A model generated the notes under the pieces. The model saw nothing but the letters and a program-made list of their open reading frames with translations, searched no databases and was not told where the DNA came from. This document shows positions 32,841-44,105 of a stretch of 45,220 nt of DNA, one piece after another. Every line of letters begins with the position of its first letter. Within the stretch, counting starts at the first letter, position 1. Origin of the DNA: Gammaproteobacteria bacterium (GTDB lineage Bacteria > Pseudomonadota > Gammaproteobacteria > Steroidobacterales > Steroidobacteraceae); contig DAHVQK010000027.1 of assembly GCA_027317845.1 (NCBI GenBank), positions 1 to 45,220 of the forward strand. Reading direction: 5' to 3'. The translations under genes and the position numbers were made by a program.

Positions 32841-35800
32841 GTGAGGGCCTCGCGTGTCGCTCGCGGGGCGATCCTGCTGCTGATCCTCTTACCGTGGGTC
32901 GGCCGCGAGGCCCGGGCCGCCATCTCCGCGGACGACCTGCACCGGATCGCGCAGTTCGACATCGGACCCCGGTCCCTCGCCGCGGCCCTCATCGCGTTCT
33001 CCCAGCAGTCGGGAATGCAGGTGATCACCCCCGCAAGCACGGTGGAGCATCTCGAGACACGGGGAGCTCACGGCGTACTGCCTGTCGGCGAGGCGCTCAC
33101 CCGGCTTCTGCGCGGCACGGGCCTGGGCTTTCACCTCGCGGGAGCGGATACGATCGGCATCGACGCTCCCGGGCGCAGCAAAGCCGCCTCGCACGCTCGA
33201 AGTCGCGCGATACCTGCGCATCCGTCCTCGCGCGAGGGCCCGGCGTCCGTGGACTTGCTCCCAGCGGCCCCGCCTCGCGCTGCCGGGGTCATGCGGCAGA
33301 TCGAGGTCAGCGGCTCGCGGCTGCTCACCCGGAGCATCCTCGTCACCGCGGTGCCGGTCGACAGCATGGTCAGTGCCAGCTTCCTGCGCGCCCATGGCTA
33401 CACGAACATCGCCGATGCCCTCGACGTGCTGCCGGAGTTGCAGGGCAGCGCCACACCGTTCGGCGCCCAGCGCGATTTCGGCGTGGGATTCAACTACATC
33501 GACCTGTACGACCTGGGGACCAACAGGACCCTCGAACTGGTCAACGGCCTGCGCTTCGTGTCCGACAATCCCGCCAATCTCTTCGCCCACAGCGGCGGCA
33601 CCCAGCTCGATCTGAACGCCCTGCCGGCAATCTTCCTCGACCGGGTGGACATCGTGCCGGCGACCGGGGCGGCGATCTACGGCGCCGACGCCGTTTCGGG
33701 GGTGGTGAACATCCGGATGAAGCAGCGGTTCACCGGCGCACGCCTCATCGCGAGTCTCGGCAACTCCGTCCGCTGGGACGCGGGGGAGTACGACCTGGAG
33801 GGTGCTCTAGGGCGAGATTTCCTGCATCACCGCCTGAATCTCGCGCTCGCCGCCGAGTTCGATCAGACGACCGCCGTGAGCGAGCGGCAGCGACCCTGGA
33901 CGGCGTTGCAGCAGGGCTTCGTGCCGAACCCCGTCTATGCCGGAGCGGGGAGCGGGGTGCCGGCGCAGATCCTCGCCGACAACCTGAGACTGTACGGCGT
34001 GACCAATGGCGGACTCCCCTACCGGCTCGATCAGACGCTGATCAATTTGCCCGGCACCTCCATGCCCGCACAGTTCGGCGCCAACGGGGACCTCATCCCG
34101 TTCAATACCGGCACGGTCTACAGCCCCACTCAGGCAAGCGGCGGCGACTCGCTCGATCTGGCGTCCATGACGCCGCTCCTGACGCCGAACAGGCGCATGT
34201 TGCTCTATGGCATCGGCAGTTACGATTTGTCCGAAGGGGTGCGCCTCGAGACGGCCGTCGTCTTCGATTACGTGGGCTCGCGCCTCGCCGACAATCAGCC
34301 GAATTTCGCCTACACGGCCTTCGGCCTCTCGCCCGCCTACAACGATCCCTTGCCGGGCGCGGCCTGGCTGATCGGTGCGCAGAACGGGTTTCTCGCTCCG
34401 CAGGCCCGCAGCGTGCTCGCGGCGGCCGGGGTCGGGGATTTCTACCTCTCGCGCAGCAACTACGACGCCACTCCATCGCCCATCTCCTCCTTCGTCCGCA
34501 CATTCAACATCAATTCGACGCTGCGAGGCCAATTTCGCGGGCTTGGGCGCCGCGTCCATTGGAACCTCTCATACTCTCACGGTCAGGCCCATTCCAGCTT
34601 CGCCCAGTACGGCTTCGTCTATGGCAATCCCGCATACCACGTGCCGAACCTCCTCGGCTATGCGCTCGATTCCATCATGGGCCCCGGCGGCGAGCCGCAG
34701 TGCCGCATCACGGCGCAGAACCCCGGATCGAGCGACCCCTACATCCGCAACTGCGTGCCGTTCGATCCCTTCGGCGCCGGCAACAACAGCCGTGCGGCCC
34801 TGGATTACGTCACCGCGCGCTTCGGCGACACGGCGCTCGACTGGCAGGATGACCTCGAGGCGAACCTGCAGGCGCCCCTGGCGAGGCTCCCCGCAGGCCC
34901 CCTGCGTGCGGCCATCGGCGCGGAGAGCCGCTACGAATACGGCAGCTTCAATCCCTCTGCCGCCTCGCGCGAGGGGCTGGGTTACGGTGTTCCGATCGCC
35001 TCGACCCATGGCCGGTTCGCGACCCACGAAGCCTATGGCGAGATGCGCTTACCGATCCTCGGCGGGCGCTTCAGCCGCCGCTGGGCCCATCAGCTGACCG
35101 CGAATGGGGCCTTCCGGCGTGTGGACAGTTCGCTCGCGGGATACTCGAACGCCTGGAACGTCGGAATCGTCTACGCGCCCAGCCCGGACATCGCCGTGCG
35201 TGTCAGCCGCGCGCGAACCTATCGGGAACCCTCGCTCCAGGAGGCCTACTCGCCCGCAACCAGCGCCTTCGATTCGGGTCTCGATCCCTGCCAGGCCGGC
35301 AATATCGCCTCGGGTCCCGACCCGGTGGTCCGCCAACGCAACTGCGCGGCGGCCTTCGCGGCACTGGGGACGAATCTCGCGCAGTTCACCAGCTCCAACG
35401 TCGAGAATCTCACCATCCCGGTGCAAAGCGGCGGCAATACGGCCCTCACCGACGAAGTGGCCCACTCGATGAACCTCGGTGTGGTGCTCACGCCGCGCTT
35501 GCTGCCGGGGCTCACCGTGAGCGCCGATTACATCCAGATCCTCATCCGCCAGGCGATCGAATATGCCGGCGTCGGGCTCTTGATGGAGCAGTGTTACGAT
35601 GCGCCCGTCTATCCGAGCGCCACCTGCGGCGATTTCACCCGCCAGCCGGGCACTGGCCAGGTCGTGGGCGCCCGCGAGACCTTCATCAACGCGGGCTTCA
35701 ACCATCTGCGCCTCGTCCAGTATCGACTGCGATACCGGCGCCGTCTCGGGCGGCTGCCCTGGCTCGAGCGCTTCAATGCTCCGGGCACCCTCGACATCGA

Positions 35801-36191
35801 CGCCGACGTGCTCGACATGAGGGAGAACAACAGCTCGGTCTCGGGCAGCGGGTTCGATGTCATCGAATTCGCCGGCACGATCGGTGTGCCTCGCTGGAGC
35901 TTCGTGTCCGATATCGGCTACGGGTGGCACCGGTGGTCGGTCCACTGGCTGACGCACTACTCCTCGCGATCCTACTTCGATCTCACCTATACCGCCGCCG
36001 ACCAGCTGCCGCTGTCGATCCCCTCGAGCACCATTCACGACCTCGATGTCCTGCATCGCCTCGGCCGCTGCTGCGAGGTGGGTCTGCACGTAAGCGATGT
36101 GTTCGACAAGGCGCCGCCGCCGCCGTGGGTCTATGGCGCGGATTATCTCGGCAGGATGATCGAGCTCAGTCTTCGCGCGCGGTTCAACTAG
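32841..36191 (+). CDS. TonB-dependent receptor with N-terminal signalling (STN) domain
   Basis: 1116 residues. A signal peptide (about 1-31, core AILLLILLPW) is followed by the STN domain (about 38-105). The STN has FDIGPRSLAAALIAFSQQSG and ends near DTIGID. A Ser/Ala/Pro linker leads to the plug, with SFLRAHGYTNIADALD and ATGAAIYGADAVSGVVNIRM. A large 22-strand-type barrel follows, ending in LSLRARFN. It imports a scarce ligand across the outer membrane and signals through FecR. The Bacteroidetes-like length and plug suggest sugars or other organic ligands as much as siderophores; the ligand is unknown. GTG 32841 has GAGG 7 nt upstream; earlier in-frame codons lie within fecR. The stop overlaps the convergent gene by 4 nt (CTAG). 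Confidence 0.92.
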   Translation: MRASRVARGAILLLILLPWVGREARAAISADDLHRIAQFDIGPRSLAAALIAFSQQSGMQVITPASTVEHLETRGAHGVLPVGEALTRLLRGTGLGFHLAGADTIGIDAPGRSKAASHARSRAIPAHPSSREGPASVDLLPAAPPRAAGVMRQIEVSGSRLLTRSILVTAVPVDSMVSASFLRAHGYTNIADALDVLPELQGSATPFGAQRDFGVGFNYIDLYDLGTNRTLELVNGLRFVSDNPANLFAHSGGTQLDLNALPAIFLDRVDIVPATGAAIYGADAVSGVVNIRMKQRFTGARLIASLGNSVRWDAGEYDLEGALGRDFLHHRLNLALAAEFDQTTAVSERQRPWTALQQGFVPNPVYAGAGSGVPAQILADNLRLYGVTNGGLPYRLDQTLINLPGTSMPAQFGANGDLIPFNTGTVYSPTQASGGDSLDLASMTPLLTPNRRMLLYGIGSYDLSEGVRLETAVVFDYVGSRLADNQPNFAYTAFGLSPAYNDPLPGAAWLIGAQNGFLAPQARSVLAAAGVGDFYLSRSNYDATPSPISSFVRTFNINSTLRGQFRGLGRRVHWNLSYSHGQAHSSFAQYGFVYGNPAYHVPNLLGYALDSIMGPGGEPQCRITAQNPGSSDPYIRNCVPFDPFGAGNNSRAALDYVTARFGDTALDWQDDLEANLQAPLARLPAGPLRAAIGAESRYEYGSFNPSAASREGLGYGVPIASTHGRFATHEAYGEMRLPILGGRFSRRWAHQLTANGAFRRVDSSLAGYSNAWNVGIVYAPSPDIAVRVSRARTYREPSLQEAYSPATSAFDSGLDPCQAGNIASGPDPVVRQRNCAAAFAALGTNLAQFTSSNVENLTIPVQSGGNTALTDEVAHSMNLGVVLTPRLLPGLTVSADYIQILIRQAIEYAGVGLLMEQCYDAPVYPSATCGDFTRQPGTGQVVGARETFINAGFNHLRLVQYRLRYRRRLGRLPWLERFNAPGTLDIDADVLDMRENNSSVSGSGFDVIEFAGTIGVPRWSFVSDIGYGWHRWSVHWLTHYSSRSYFDLTYTAADQLPLSIPSSTIHDLDVLHRLGRCCEVGLHVSDVFDKAPPPPWVYGADYLGRMIELSLRARFN

Positions 36192-37390
36192 AGGGCCCCG
36201 CGATGGCGCGGGGGTTGCTCGGAGGCTGGCCGGCGCCGGCGGCCGCGCAACACCTTCATCGTCAACTGCATGGCGAGGCCAATAGCGGCGAGGAAGGCGA
36301 CGAGACTGGTCGCCAGAGTCAGATTCAGCATTCGCTCGAGCGTGTGATTGCGCAGCCGCGCGCCTTGGTTCGACCACTGAGTGACGCGCAGCGTGGCGAT
36401 CACGGTGGCGCGCCCGAGACCGTGGATCGGCGCCTGCACGTGCGTGAGCCGCACCCCATGCGGTCCAACGAGCCGCCGGTACAGCCGCGCGAGGATGCCG
36501 GGTTCGGGTGCGGGCACCTGCGGCACGGTGAGCTCATCGGCCTCGGCCAGCGTGGCGCCGTCCGGGGTGCTCACCACGAGCCGCAGCCCCGGCCGCACGA
36601 ACCGCGTGAGATAGGCCGGCAGCGCCGGTGAGGCGAGAATCAGCCGGCCGCGGGTGCGCAGATCGCTCGTGCGCAGGGTGCCGTAACTGACGGGGGCGGC
36701 GCCACGGTAATCGCGATTGTCGATGAGGACGCCGAAGCGACCATCGGTGAGCGACAGTGGCATCGAGAACTCGACGTCAAATCCGCCGGAGCGGGGCTGC
36801 AAGGCTCCCGCGATGCGCGGGTCGACGAGCGCCCTTTTGCGTCCGTATTCGCCCGTCACGATGCGCCGCGCCACGATGGGGCCGGGGCCCGTGAGCGCGA
36901 AGAACTCCGCGTGCTGCACGCCGCTCGAATCGGCGTATCCCACCCAGATGCGTTCGCCTATCGCGGAGGGGCGCAGCGGCTTGGCGAGGGGCGCATCGAA
37001 CACCAGTCGAGGGTCCTTCGCCCTCAGCAGCACGTACAGCATCCGACCCTGCACGCCGGTGAGGATGCCGAAGCGGTAGGGAGCCTTGCCGTAATAACGC
37101 CACCCGCGTCGCTCGCGAGGCCAGTCCTCGGGATAGCCATCGACGTAGAGCGGCGCTCGCAGCAGAACGGGGGTGAGATCGTAGCGGCCGGGGATCAGCG
37201 GACCGGGATAGCGATAGAGGAGCTCGGTGCGCCCCTGGAGCGATGCGGCCAGTGTCCTCGCGACCGAGCTCAGGGTGTGCCGCTCGCTCGCGCGCAGCGC
37301 CGATTCCATCTGCCGCGCATAGCGGATGCCATCCCACGGCAACACCAGAGCGATGAGCGCGAGCAGCAGGATTTTGAGCCAGGACGACAT
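36188..37390 (-). CDS. Membrane protein resembling a histidine kinase sensor module without kinase
   Basis: 400 residues. An N-terminal helix (LKILLLALIALVLPWDGIRY) is followed by ESALRASERHTLSSVARTLA, then a large periplasmic domain with LYVDGYPEDWP and GRFGVLIDNRD. A second helix (LTLATSLVAFLAAIGLAM) ends about 25 residues before the stop; only a basic tail follows. I recall this layout from large proteobacterial sensor kinases, including those of the dedicated sortase system, which continue into HAMP/HisKA/HATPase domains. Those domains are absent here and would have to lie where the receptor gene now is. The DGY...DW segment resembles a CBM9/DOMON-like ligand-binding fold. A direct role in sensing is inference. 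Confidence 0.6.
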   Translation of the reverse strand: MSSWLKILLLALIALVLPWDGIRYARQMESALRASERHTLSSVARTLAASLQGRTELLYRYPGPLIPGRYDLTPVLLRAPLYVDGYPEDWPRERRGWRYYGKAPYRFGILTGVQGRMLYVLLRAKDPRLVFDAPLAKPLRPSAIGERIWVGYADSSGVQHAEFFALTGPGPIVARRIVTGEYGRKRALVDPRIAGALQPRSGGFDVEFSMPLSLTDGRFGVLIDNRDYRGAAPVSYGTLRTSDLRTRGRLILASPALPAYLTRFVRPGLRLVVSTPDGATLAEADELTVPQVPAPEPGILARLYRRLVGPHGVRLTHVQAPIHGLGRATVIATLRVTQWSNQGARLRNHTLERMLNLTLATSLVAFLAAIGLAMQLTMKVLRGRRRRPASEQPPRHRGAL

Positions 37391-37481
37391 CTATCGAGAC
37401 ATCACCATAAGGTTTAAGCAATCTTTCAGGTTGTGGGCATATAGTGGATTTTTTGGGGAGGCGGTTCCACTGCCAGGGCAC

Positions 37482-38777
37482 ATGAAGATACCCGAGATTC
37501 TGATCGTAGAGACGGTCCACCAGCCCGGAAGCCTGGCCAAAGTGCTGCAGGTGATCGCCGAGGCGGGACTCACCATCGAGCACCTCACCGCGGTGCGCCG
37601 CGGACAGGGCCGCACGGTCTGGGAAATCACGCTGGAGATGGACGAGGAGGCCGACAGGAGCCTCTACGATCGCATCGGCCAGCTGCCGACCGCGCGCTTC
37701 ATCGGCAAGTCGGACCGGGTGTTCAACCGTCACCGCGGCGGCAAGATCCGCACCGTCGCCAGCCTGCCGATCAACACGCGCCAGGTGCTGCGCGATGTCT
37801 ACACGCCGGGGGTGGCGCGGGTGTGCCTCGCCATCCAGCAGGACGCCTCGCTCGCCCACGAGTACACCAGCATCGATCACACGGTGGCCGTGATCACCAA
37901 CGGCACCGCGATACTCGGGCTCGGCAACATCGGGCCGCTCGCGGGGCTGCCGGTGATGGAGGGCAAGGCGGCGCTGTTCGCCGATCTCGCGGGGCTCTCC
38001 GGCGTGCCTCTCCTGATCGAGGAGACGCGGCCCGAGAAGGTCGTCGAGCTCATCGCCGCCATTCACCTGTCCTTCGGCGCGATCCAGCTGGAGGACTTCG
38101 CCGCGCCGGAGTGCTTCGAGATCGAGACTCGCCTGCGGGAGCGCCTCGAGAAGCCCGTGTTGCACGACGATCAACATGGCACCGCCGTCGTGGCGCTGGC
38201 GGCGCTCATCAACGCGGCGCGGCGTGCCGGCAGGAGCCTGCCGCAGAGCACGATCGGGCAGATTGGTCTCGGCGCCGCCGGCACCGGGATCGTGCGGCTG
38301 CTGCGCGCTTACGGCGTGAACCGAGTGCTCGGCGCGGATCGCGACCCGAGGGCCATCGAGCGCATCCGCGCGCTCGGCGGTGAGGGCGCGACGCTGGAGT
38401 CCATCATGCAGACCGCCGACGTGGTGCTCGCCACCACGGGTGTCAAGGGCCTGATCCGCCCGGAATGGGTGAGGCCCGGTCAGGTCATCCTGGCTCTGTC
38501 CAATCCGGACCCCGAGATCGAGCCCATGGTGGCCCGCGAGCGCGGCGCTGCCTTTGCCGCCGACGGCAAGGGCATCAACAATGTGCTCGCCTTCCCCGGA
38601 CTGTTCAAAGGTGCCCTGAGCGCCAGGGCGAGGCGCTTCACCGATGCGATGCTGATGGCTGCGGCGCAGACGATTGCGGACCTGGCGCAGGGGGATGAGC
38701 TGGTGCCCGACCCGCTCGACAAGGCCGTGCACGAGCACGTCGCCACCGCCGTGCGCAAGGCGAGTCTGCAGGGCTAG
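37482..38777 (+). CDS. NAD(P)-dependent malic enzyme with N-terminal ACT domain
   Basis: 431 residues. Residues 1-75 form an ACT domain (ILIVETVHQPGSLAKVLQVI), usually an amino-acid or small-ligand sensor. The malic enzyme core shows DVYTPGVARVC with the catalytic Tyr, LEDFAAPECFEIE for metal, and VLHDDQHGTAVV. IGLGAAGTGIVRLL is the dinucleotide site, followed by ALSNPDPEI and GKGINNVLAFPG. It converts malate to pyruvate and CO2 in the cytoplasm. It lacks the C-terminal phosphotransacetylase-like domain of MaeB. ATG 37482 gives the family N-terminus. It is divergent from the sensor-like gene across 91 bp that are AT-rich and carry a TATAGT box near 37441. Confidence 0.92.
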   Translation: MKIPEILIVETVHQPGSLAKVLQVIAEAGLTIEHLTAVRRGQGRTVWEITLEMDEEADRSLYDRIGQLPTARFIGKSDRVFNRHRGGKIRTVASLPINTRQVLRDVYTPGVARVCLAIQQDASLAHEYTSIDHTVAVITNGTAILGLGNIGPLAGLPVMEGKAALFADLAGLSGVPLLIEETRPEKVVELIAAIHLSFGAIQLEDFAAPECFEIETRLRERLEKPVLHDDQHGTAVVALAALINAARRAGRSLPQSTIGQIGLGAAGTGIVRLLRAYGVNRVLGADRDPRAIERIRALGGEGATLESIMQTADVVLATTGVKGLIRPEWVRPGQVILALSNPDPEIEPMVARERGAAFAADGKGINNVLAFPGLFKGALSARARRFTDAMLMAAAQTIADLAQGDELVPDPLDKAVHEHVATAVRKASLQG

Positions 38778-38787
38778 GCAGCCCTGC
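38768..38787. terminator. Hairpin between convergent malic enzyme gene and rpoH
   Basis: GCAGGGCT (38768-38775) and AGCCCTGC (38780-38787) form a perfect 8-bp stem with a 4-nt loop, overlapping the malic enzyme stop codon. It lies between two converging genes 28 bp apart. There is no T-run, so termination is only suggested. Confidence 0.4.
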
Positions 38788-38805
38788 GGGCTCGCGTCGC
38801 TCTGC

Positions 38806-39690
38806 TCAGGCGGGAACCGGCTCGGGCGTGAGCAGGCCGCGCAGCTTCCCGAGGGCGTTGGCTTCGATCTGGCGGATCCGCTCGGCGGATACGCCGTATT
38901 GGTCGGCCAGCTCGTGAAGGGTCGCCTTGTCGTCGCTCATCCAGCGCCGCTGCAGGATGTCGCGGCTGCGCGTGTCGAGCCGCTCGAGCGCGGTGCGCAG
39001 CTGCGCGGAAGTCTCGTGTTCCCACTCCGAGCTTTCGACCTGCTCCGCCGGGTCGGCTTCGGGAGCGGGCAGATAGGCCGCGGGACTGTAGGACTCCTCC
39101 TCGTCCGCATCGGGCGCGGGATCGAACGACAGATCATGCGCCGCGAGACGCTTCTCCATCTCGTTCACTTCGCTGGGGGTCACGCCCAGGTCCCGCGCCA
39201 CCGCCGCGGTCTCCTCGGCCGACAACCAGGTGAGGTTCTTCTTCAGACGGCGCAGATTGAAAAAGAGCTTGCGCTGAGCCTTGGTGGTGGCGATCTTGAC
39301 CAGGCGCCAGTTGCGCAGCACATATTCGTGGATCTCGGCACGGATCCAGTGCACCGCGAAGGACACCAGGCGGACGTTCAGCTTGGGGTCGAACCGCTTC
39401 ACGGCCTTCATCAGCCCGACATTGCCTTCCTGGATGAGGTCGCCGAACGGCAGGCCGTAGCCCCGATAGCCCCGGGCGATGTGCACCACGAAGCGCAGGT
39501 GCGACAACACCAGCTTGCGGGCGGATGCGAGATCTTCCTGGTCGCGGTAGCGCTCGGCGAGCGCGCGCTCCTGCTCCCGGTCCAAGACGGGAATGCGGCT
39601 GACCCGGTCGATATAGGCATCGACGCTGCCGACCGGGCCGGTGAGCGCCAGGTCGCAGGGCCGGGCGACCAATGCTGTGCTTGCGGTCAT
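38806..39690 (-). CDS. rpoH: RNA polymerase heat-shock sigma factor RpoH (sigma-32)
   Basis: 294 residues (284 in E. coli). Region 2 includes SHLRFVVHIARGYRGYGLPF, then DLIQEGNVGLMKAVKRFDP and FAVHWIRAEIHEYVLRNWRL. QRKLFFNLRRLKKN is the RpoH box that separates this family from RpoD and RpoS. Region 4.2 is HELADQYGVSAERIRQIEANA. It switches RNA polymerase to chaperone and protease promoters on heat shock. An acidic Ala/Pro/Ser linker (about 180-215) is longer than in E. coli. ATG 39690 follows GGAG; the ATG at 39726 would lie within the operator. A perfect CIRCE element lies 29 nt upstream of the start, so HrcA control is predicted. It faces away from the ftsYEX genes that usually precede it. 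Confidence 0.95.
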   Translation of the reverse strand: MTASTALVARPCDLALTGPVGSVDAYIDRVSRIPVLDREQERALAERYRDQEDLASARKLVLSHLRFVVHIARGYRGYGLPFGDLIQEGNVGLMKAVKRFDPKLNVRLVSFAVHWIRAEIHEYVLRNWRLVKIATTKAQRKLFFNLRRLKKNLTWLSAEETAAVARDLGVTPSEVNEMEKRLAAHDLSFDPAPDADEEESYSPAAYLPAPEADPAEQVESSEWEHETSAQLRTALERLDTRSRDILQRRWMSDDKATLHELADQYGVSAERIRQIEANALGKLRGLLTPEPVPA

Positions 39691-39719
39691 GCGTGCTCCG
39701 AGACTCTTGAGGGGAAATA

Positions 39720-39746
39720 TTAGCACTCACGATATTCGAGTGCTAA
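39720..39746. promoter_or_regulatory. CIRCE operator (HrcA binding site) upstream of rpoH
   Basis: TTAGCACTC, nine bases, GAGTGCTAA: an exact match to the CIRCE consensus, extended by one more A/T pair on each side. HrcA dimers bind this sequence and repress class I heat-shock genes in many bacteria. It ends 29 nt before the rpoH ATG and 148 nt before the divergent cytochrome b561 ATG, so rpoH is the likely target. On the minus strand TTAGCA and TAATAT stand 18 nt apart within and beside it and may be promoter elements, which would put the operator over the promoter. Confidence 0.93.
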
Positions 39747-39893
39747 TCCGCCCAATAGGTTCCCCGTGGGTGGCCCCAAAGGGGGAGGGGGCGAAGCGTG
39801 AACTAAACCGTAGCCACCATTTCCAAGAGTGCTCAGGTTTTCGTCAGGATCTTCCTTTATCGTCAGCGGCGCAACCGCTTCACAGGTATCCCC

Positions 39894-40466
39894 ATGCACG
39901 GCCCGTCCCTCCGCCCGACCTCCATCACCCTGGCCGCCCATCAGAACTACGACGGCCTCAGCATTCTTCTGCATTGGCTCACGGCCTTCCTGGTGATCAG
40001 CCTGTGGACGCTCGGCCAGACCTTGAGCTATTTCCCGAAGGGCGCGCCCCGCGACGCGGCGCTTTCGGTGCACATCCTGTTCGGAATCACGGTGGGCGCG
40101 GTCCTCCTGGTCCGCATCGCGTGGCGCTCGAGCGCCGGCCGCCGCCTGCCACCGGCCGATGCCGGCTGGCCGGGCCGCCTGGCCCAGAGCGCCCATCATG
40201 GGCTCTACGTCCTGCTGCTCGTGACGGTGGCTCTCGGTCTATCGCGCGTCTGGCTGCACGGTAACAGCGTGTTCCACTGGTTCTCGTTCCCCAAGCCCGC
40301 TTTCAGCACGTGGAAGCTGACGCGGACGATCGGGGGGTTGCACGGCGATCTCGCGGACATCGTGGTCATCGTGGCGGGCCTGCACGCTGCCGCGGCGCTC
40401 GCGCACCACTATCTCCTGGGGGATTCGGTACTGAGGCGGATGCTGCCCGGAAAGCGCAAGGGGTGA
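39894..40466 (+). CDS. Cytochrome b561 family protein
   Basis: 190 residues with four membrane helices. ILLHWLTAFLVISLW, LSVHILFGITVGAVLLVRI, SAHHGLYVLLLVTVALG and GGLHGDLADIVVIVAGLHAAAALAHHY carry the His residues that ligate two b hemes. Inner-membrane electron carrier passing electrons from the quinone pool to an acceptor not identified here. ATG 39894 is 148 nt from the CIRCE operator and 24 nt before mutM's ATG lies its stop, so it may share a transcript with mutM. Confidence 0.9.
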   Translation: MHGPSLRPTSITLAAHQNYDGLSILLHWLTAFLVISLWTLGQTLSYFPKGAPRDAALSVHILFGITVGAVLLVRIAWRSSAGRRLPPADAGWPGRLAQSAHHGLYVLLLVTVALGLSRVWLHGNSVFHWFSFPKPAFSTWKLTRTIGGLHGDLADIVVIVAGLHAAAALAHHYLLGDSVLRRMLPGKRKG

Positions 40467-40490
40467 CCGGATTAGGGTAAAACGGGGGCT

Positions 40491-41306
40491 ATGCCAGAGC
40501 TTCCCGAAGTCGAGACCACCCGCCGCGGCATCGAGCCGCATGCCCTCGGCCGGCGGATCGTGGCGCTCGAGGTGTACGAGGCTCGCCTGCGCTGGCCGGT
40601 GCCCCCGTCCCTCCCGGCGCGCGTCGCGGGACAACGGATCACGACGACCGGCCGCCGGGCCAAGTACCTGCTGATCGGACTGGAATCCGGCACGCTGCTG
40701 CTGCATCTCGGCATGTCCGGGTCATTGCGCGTGTTGTCCGCAGATACCCCGAGGATCGCGCACGATCAATTCGATTTGCGGTTGGATTCGGGACGGATCC
40801 TTCGTTTCAACGATCCTCGCCGCTTCGGGAGCCTCCACTTCACCCCGGAGGATCCGGCGCGGCACCGGTTGCTCGAGCACCTCGCGCCGGAGCCGTTCGA
40901 CGACGCATTTGACGCAGCCTACCTCTGGAAAGTGACCCGCAGGCGTCGGCTGGCGATCAAGCAGCTGCTGATGAACAGCCGTCTGGTCGTCGGAGTGGGC
41001 AATATTTATGCGAGCGAGGCGCTGTTTCGGGCACGGATCCGGCCAGGACGGCAGGCCCTCAGCCTCTCGCGCGCCGAGGCGGTGCGGCTGATACGGGCGA
41101 TCCGCGGGGTGCTGGCGCAGGCCATCCGGGTGGGCGGCACCACGCTGCGCGATTACGTGGGCGCCGATGGGTCCCCAGGATACTTCCGGCAGAGACTGTA
41201 CGTGTATGAGCGGGCGGGCAAACCCTGCCGGGTGTGCCGCACGGCGATCCGGCAGATCACCCAGCAGGGGCGCTCGACGTATTACTGTCCGAGCTGCCAG
41301 CAGTGA
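40491..41306 (+). CDS. mutM: Formamidopyrimidine-DNA glycosylase
   Basis: 271 residues. The N-terminus MPELPEVETT provides the catalytic Pro2 and Glu3; Lys58 in GRRAKYL is the conserved phosphate contact. LGMSGSL, FNDPRRFG and VGVGNIYASEALF follow. The C-terminal zinc finger is Cys246-x2-Cys249-x16-Cys266-x2-Cys269. It removes 8-oxoguanine and formamidopyrimidines from DNA and cuts the abasic site. It is convergent with coaD, stops 3 nt apart, with no room for a terminator. Confidence 0.97.
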   Translation: MPELPEVETTRRGIEPHALGRRIVALEVYEARLRWPVPPSLPARVAGQRITTTGRRAKYLLIGLESGTLLLHLGMSGSLRVLSADTPRIAHDQFDLRLDSGRILRFNDPRRFGSLHFTPEDPARHRLLEHLAPEPFDDAFDAAYLWKVTRRRRLAIKQLLMNSRLVVGVGNIYASEALFRARIRPGRQALSLSRAEAVRLIRAIRGVLAQAIRVGGTTLRDYVGADGSPGYFRQRLYVYERAGKPCRVCRTAIRQITQQGRSTYYCPSCQQ

Positions 41307-41309
41307 TGG

Positions 41310-44098
<2,789 letters not shown>

Positions 44099-44105
44099 CA
44101 CCCCG

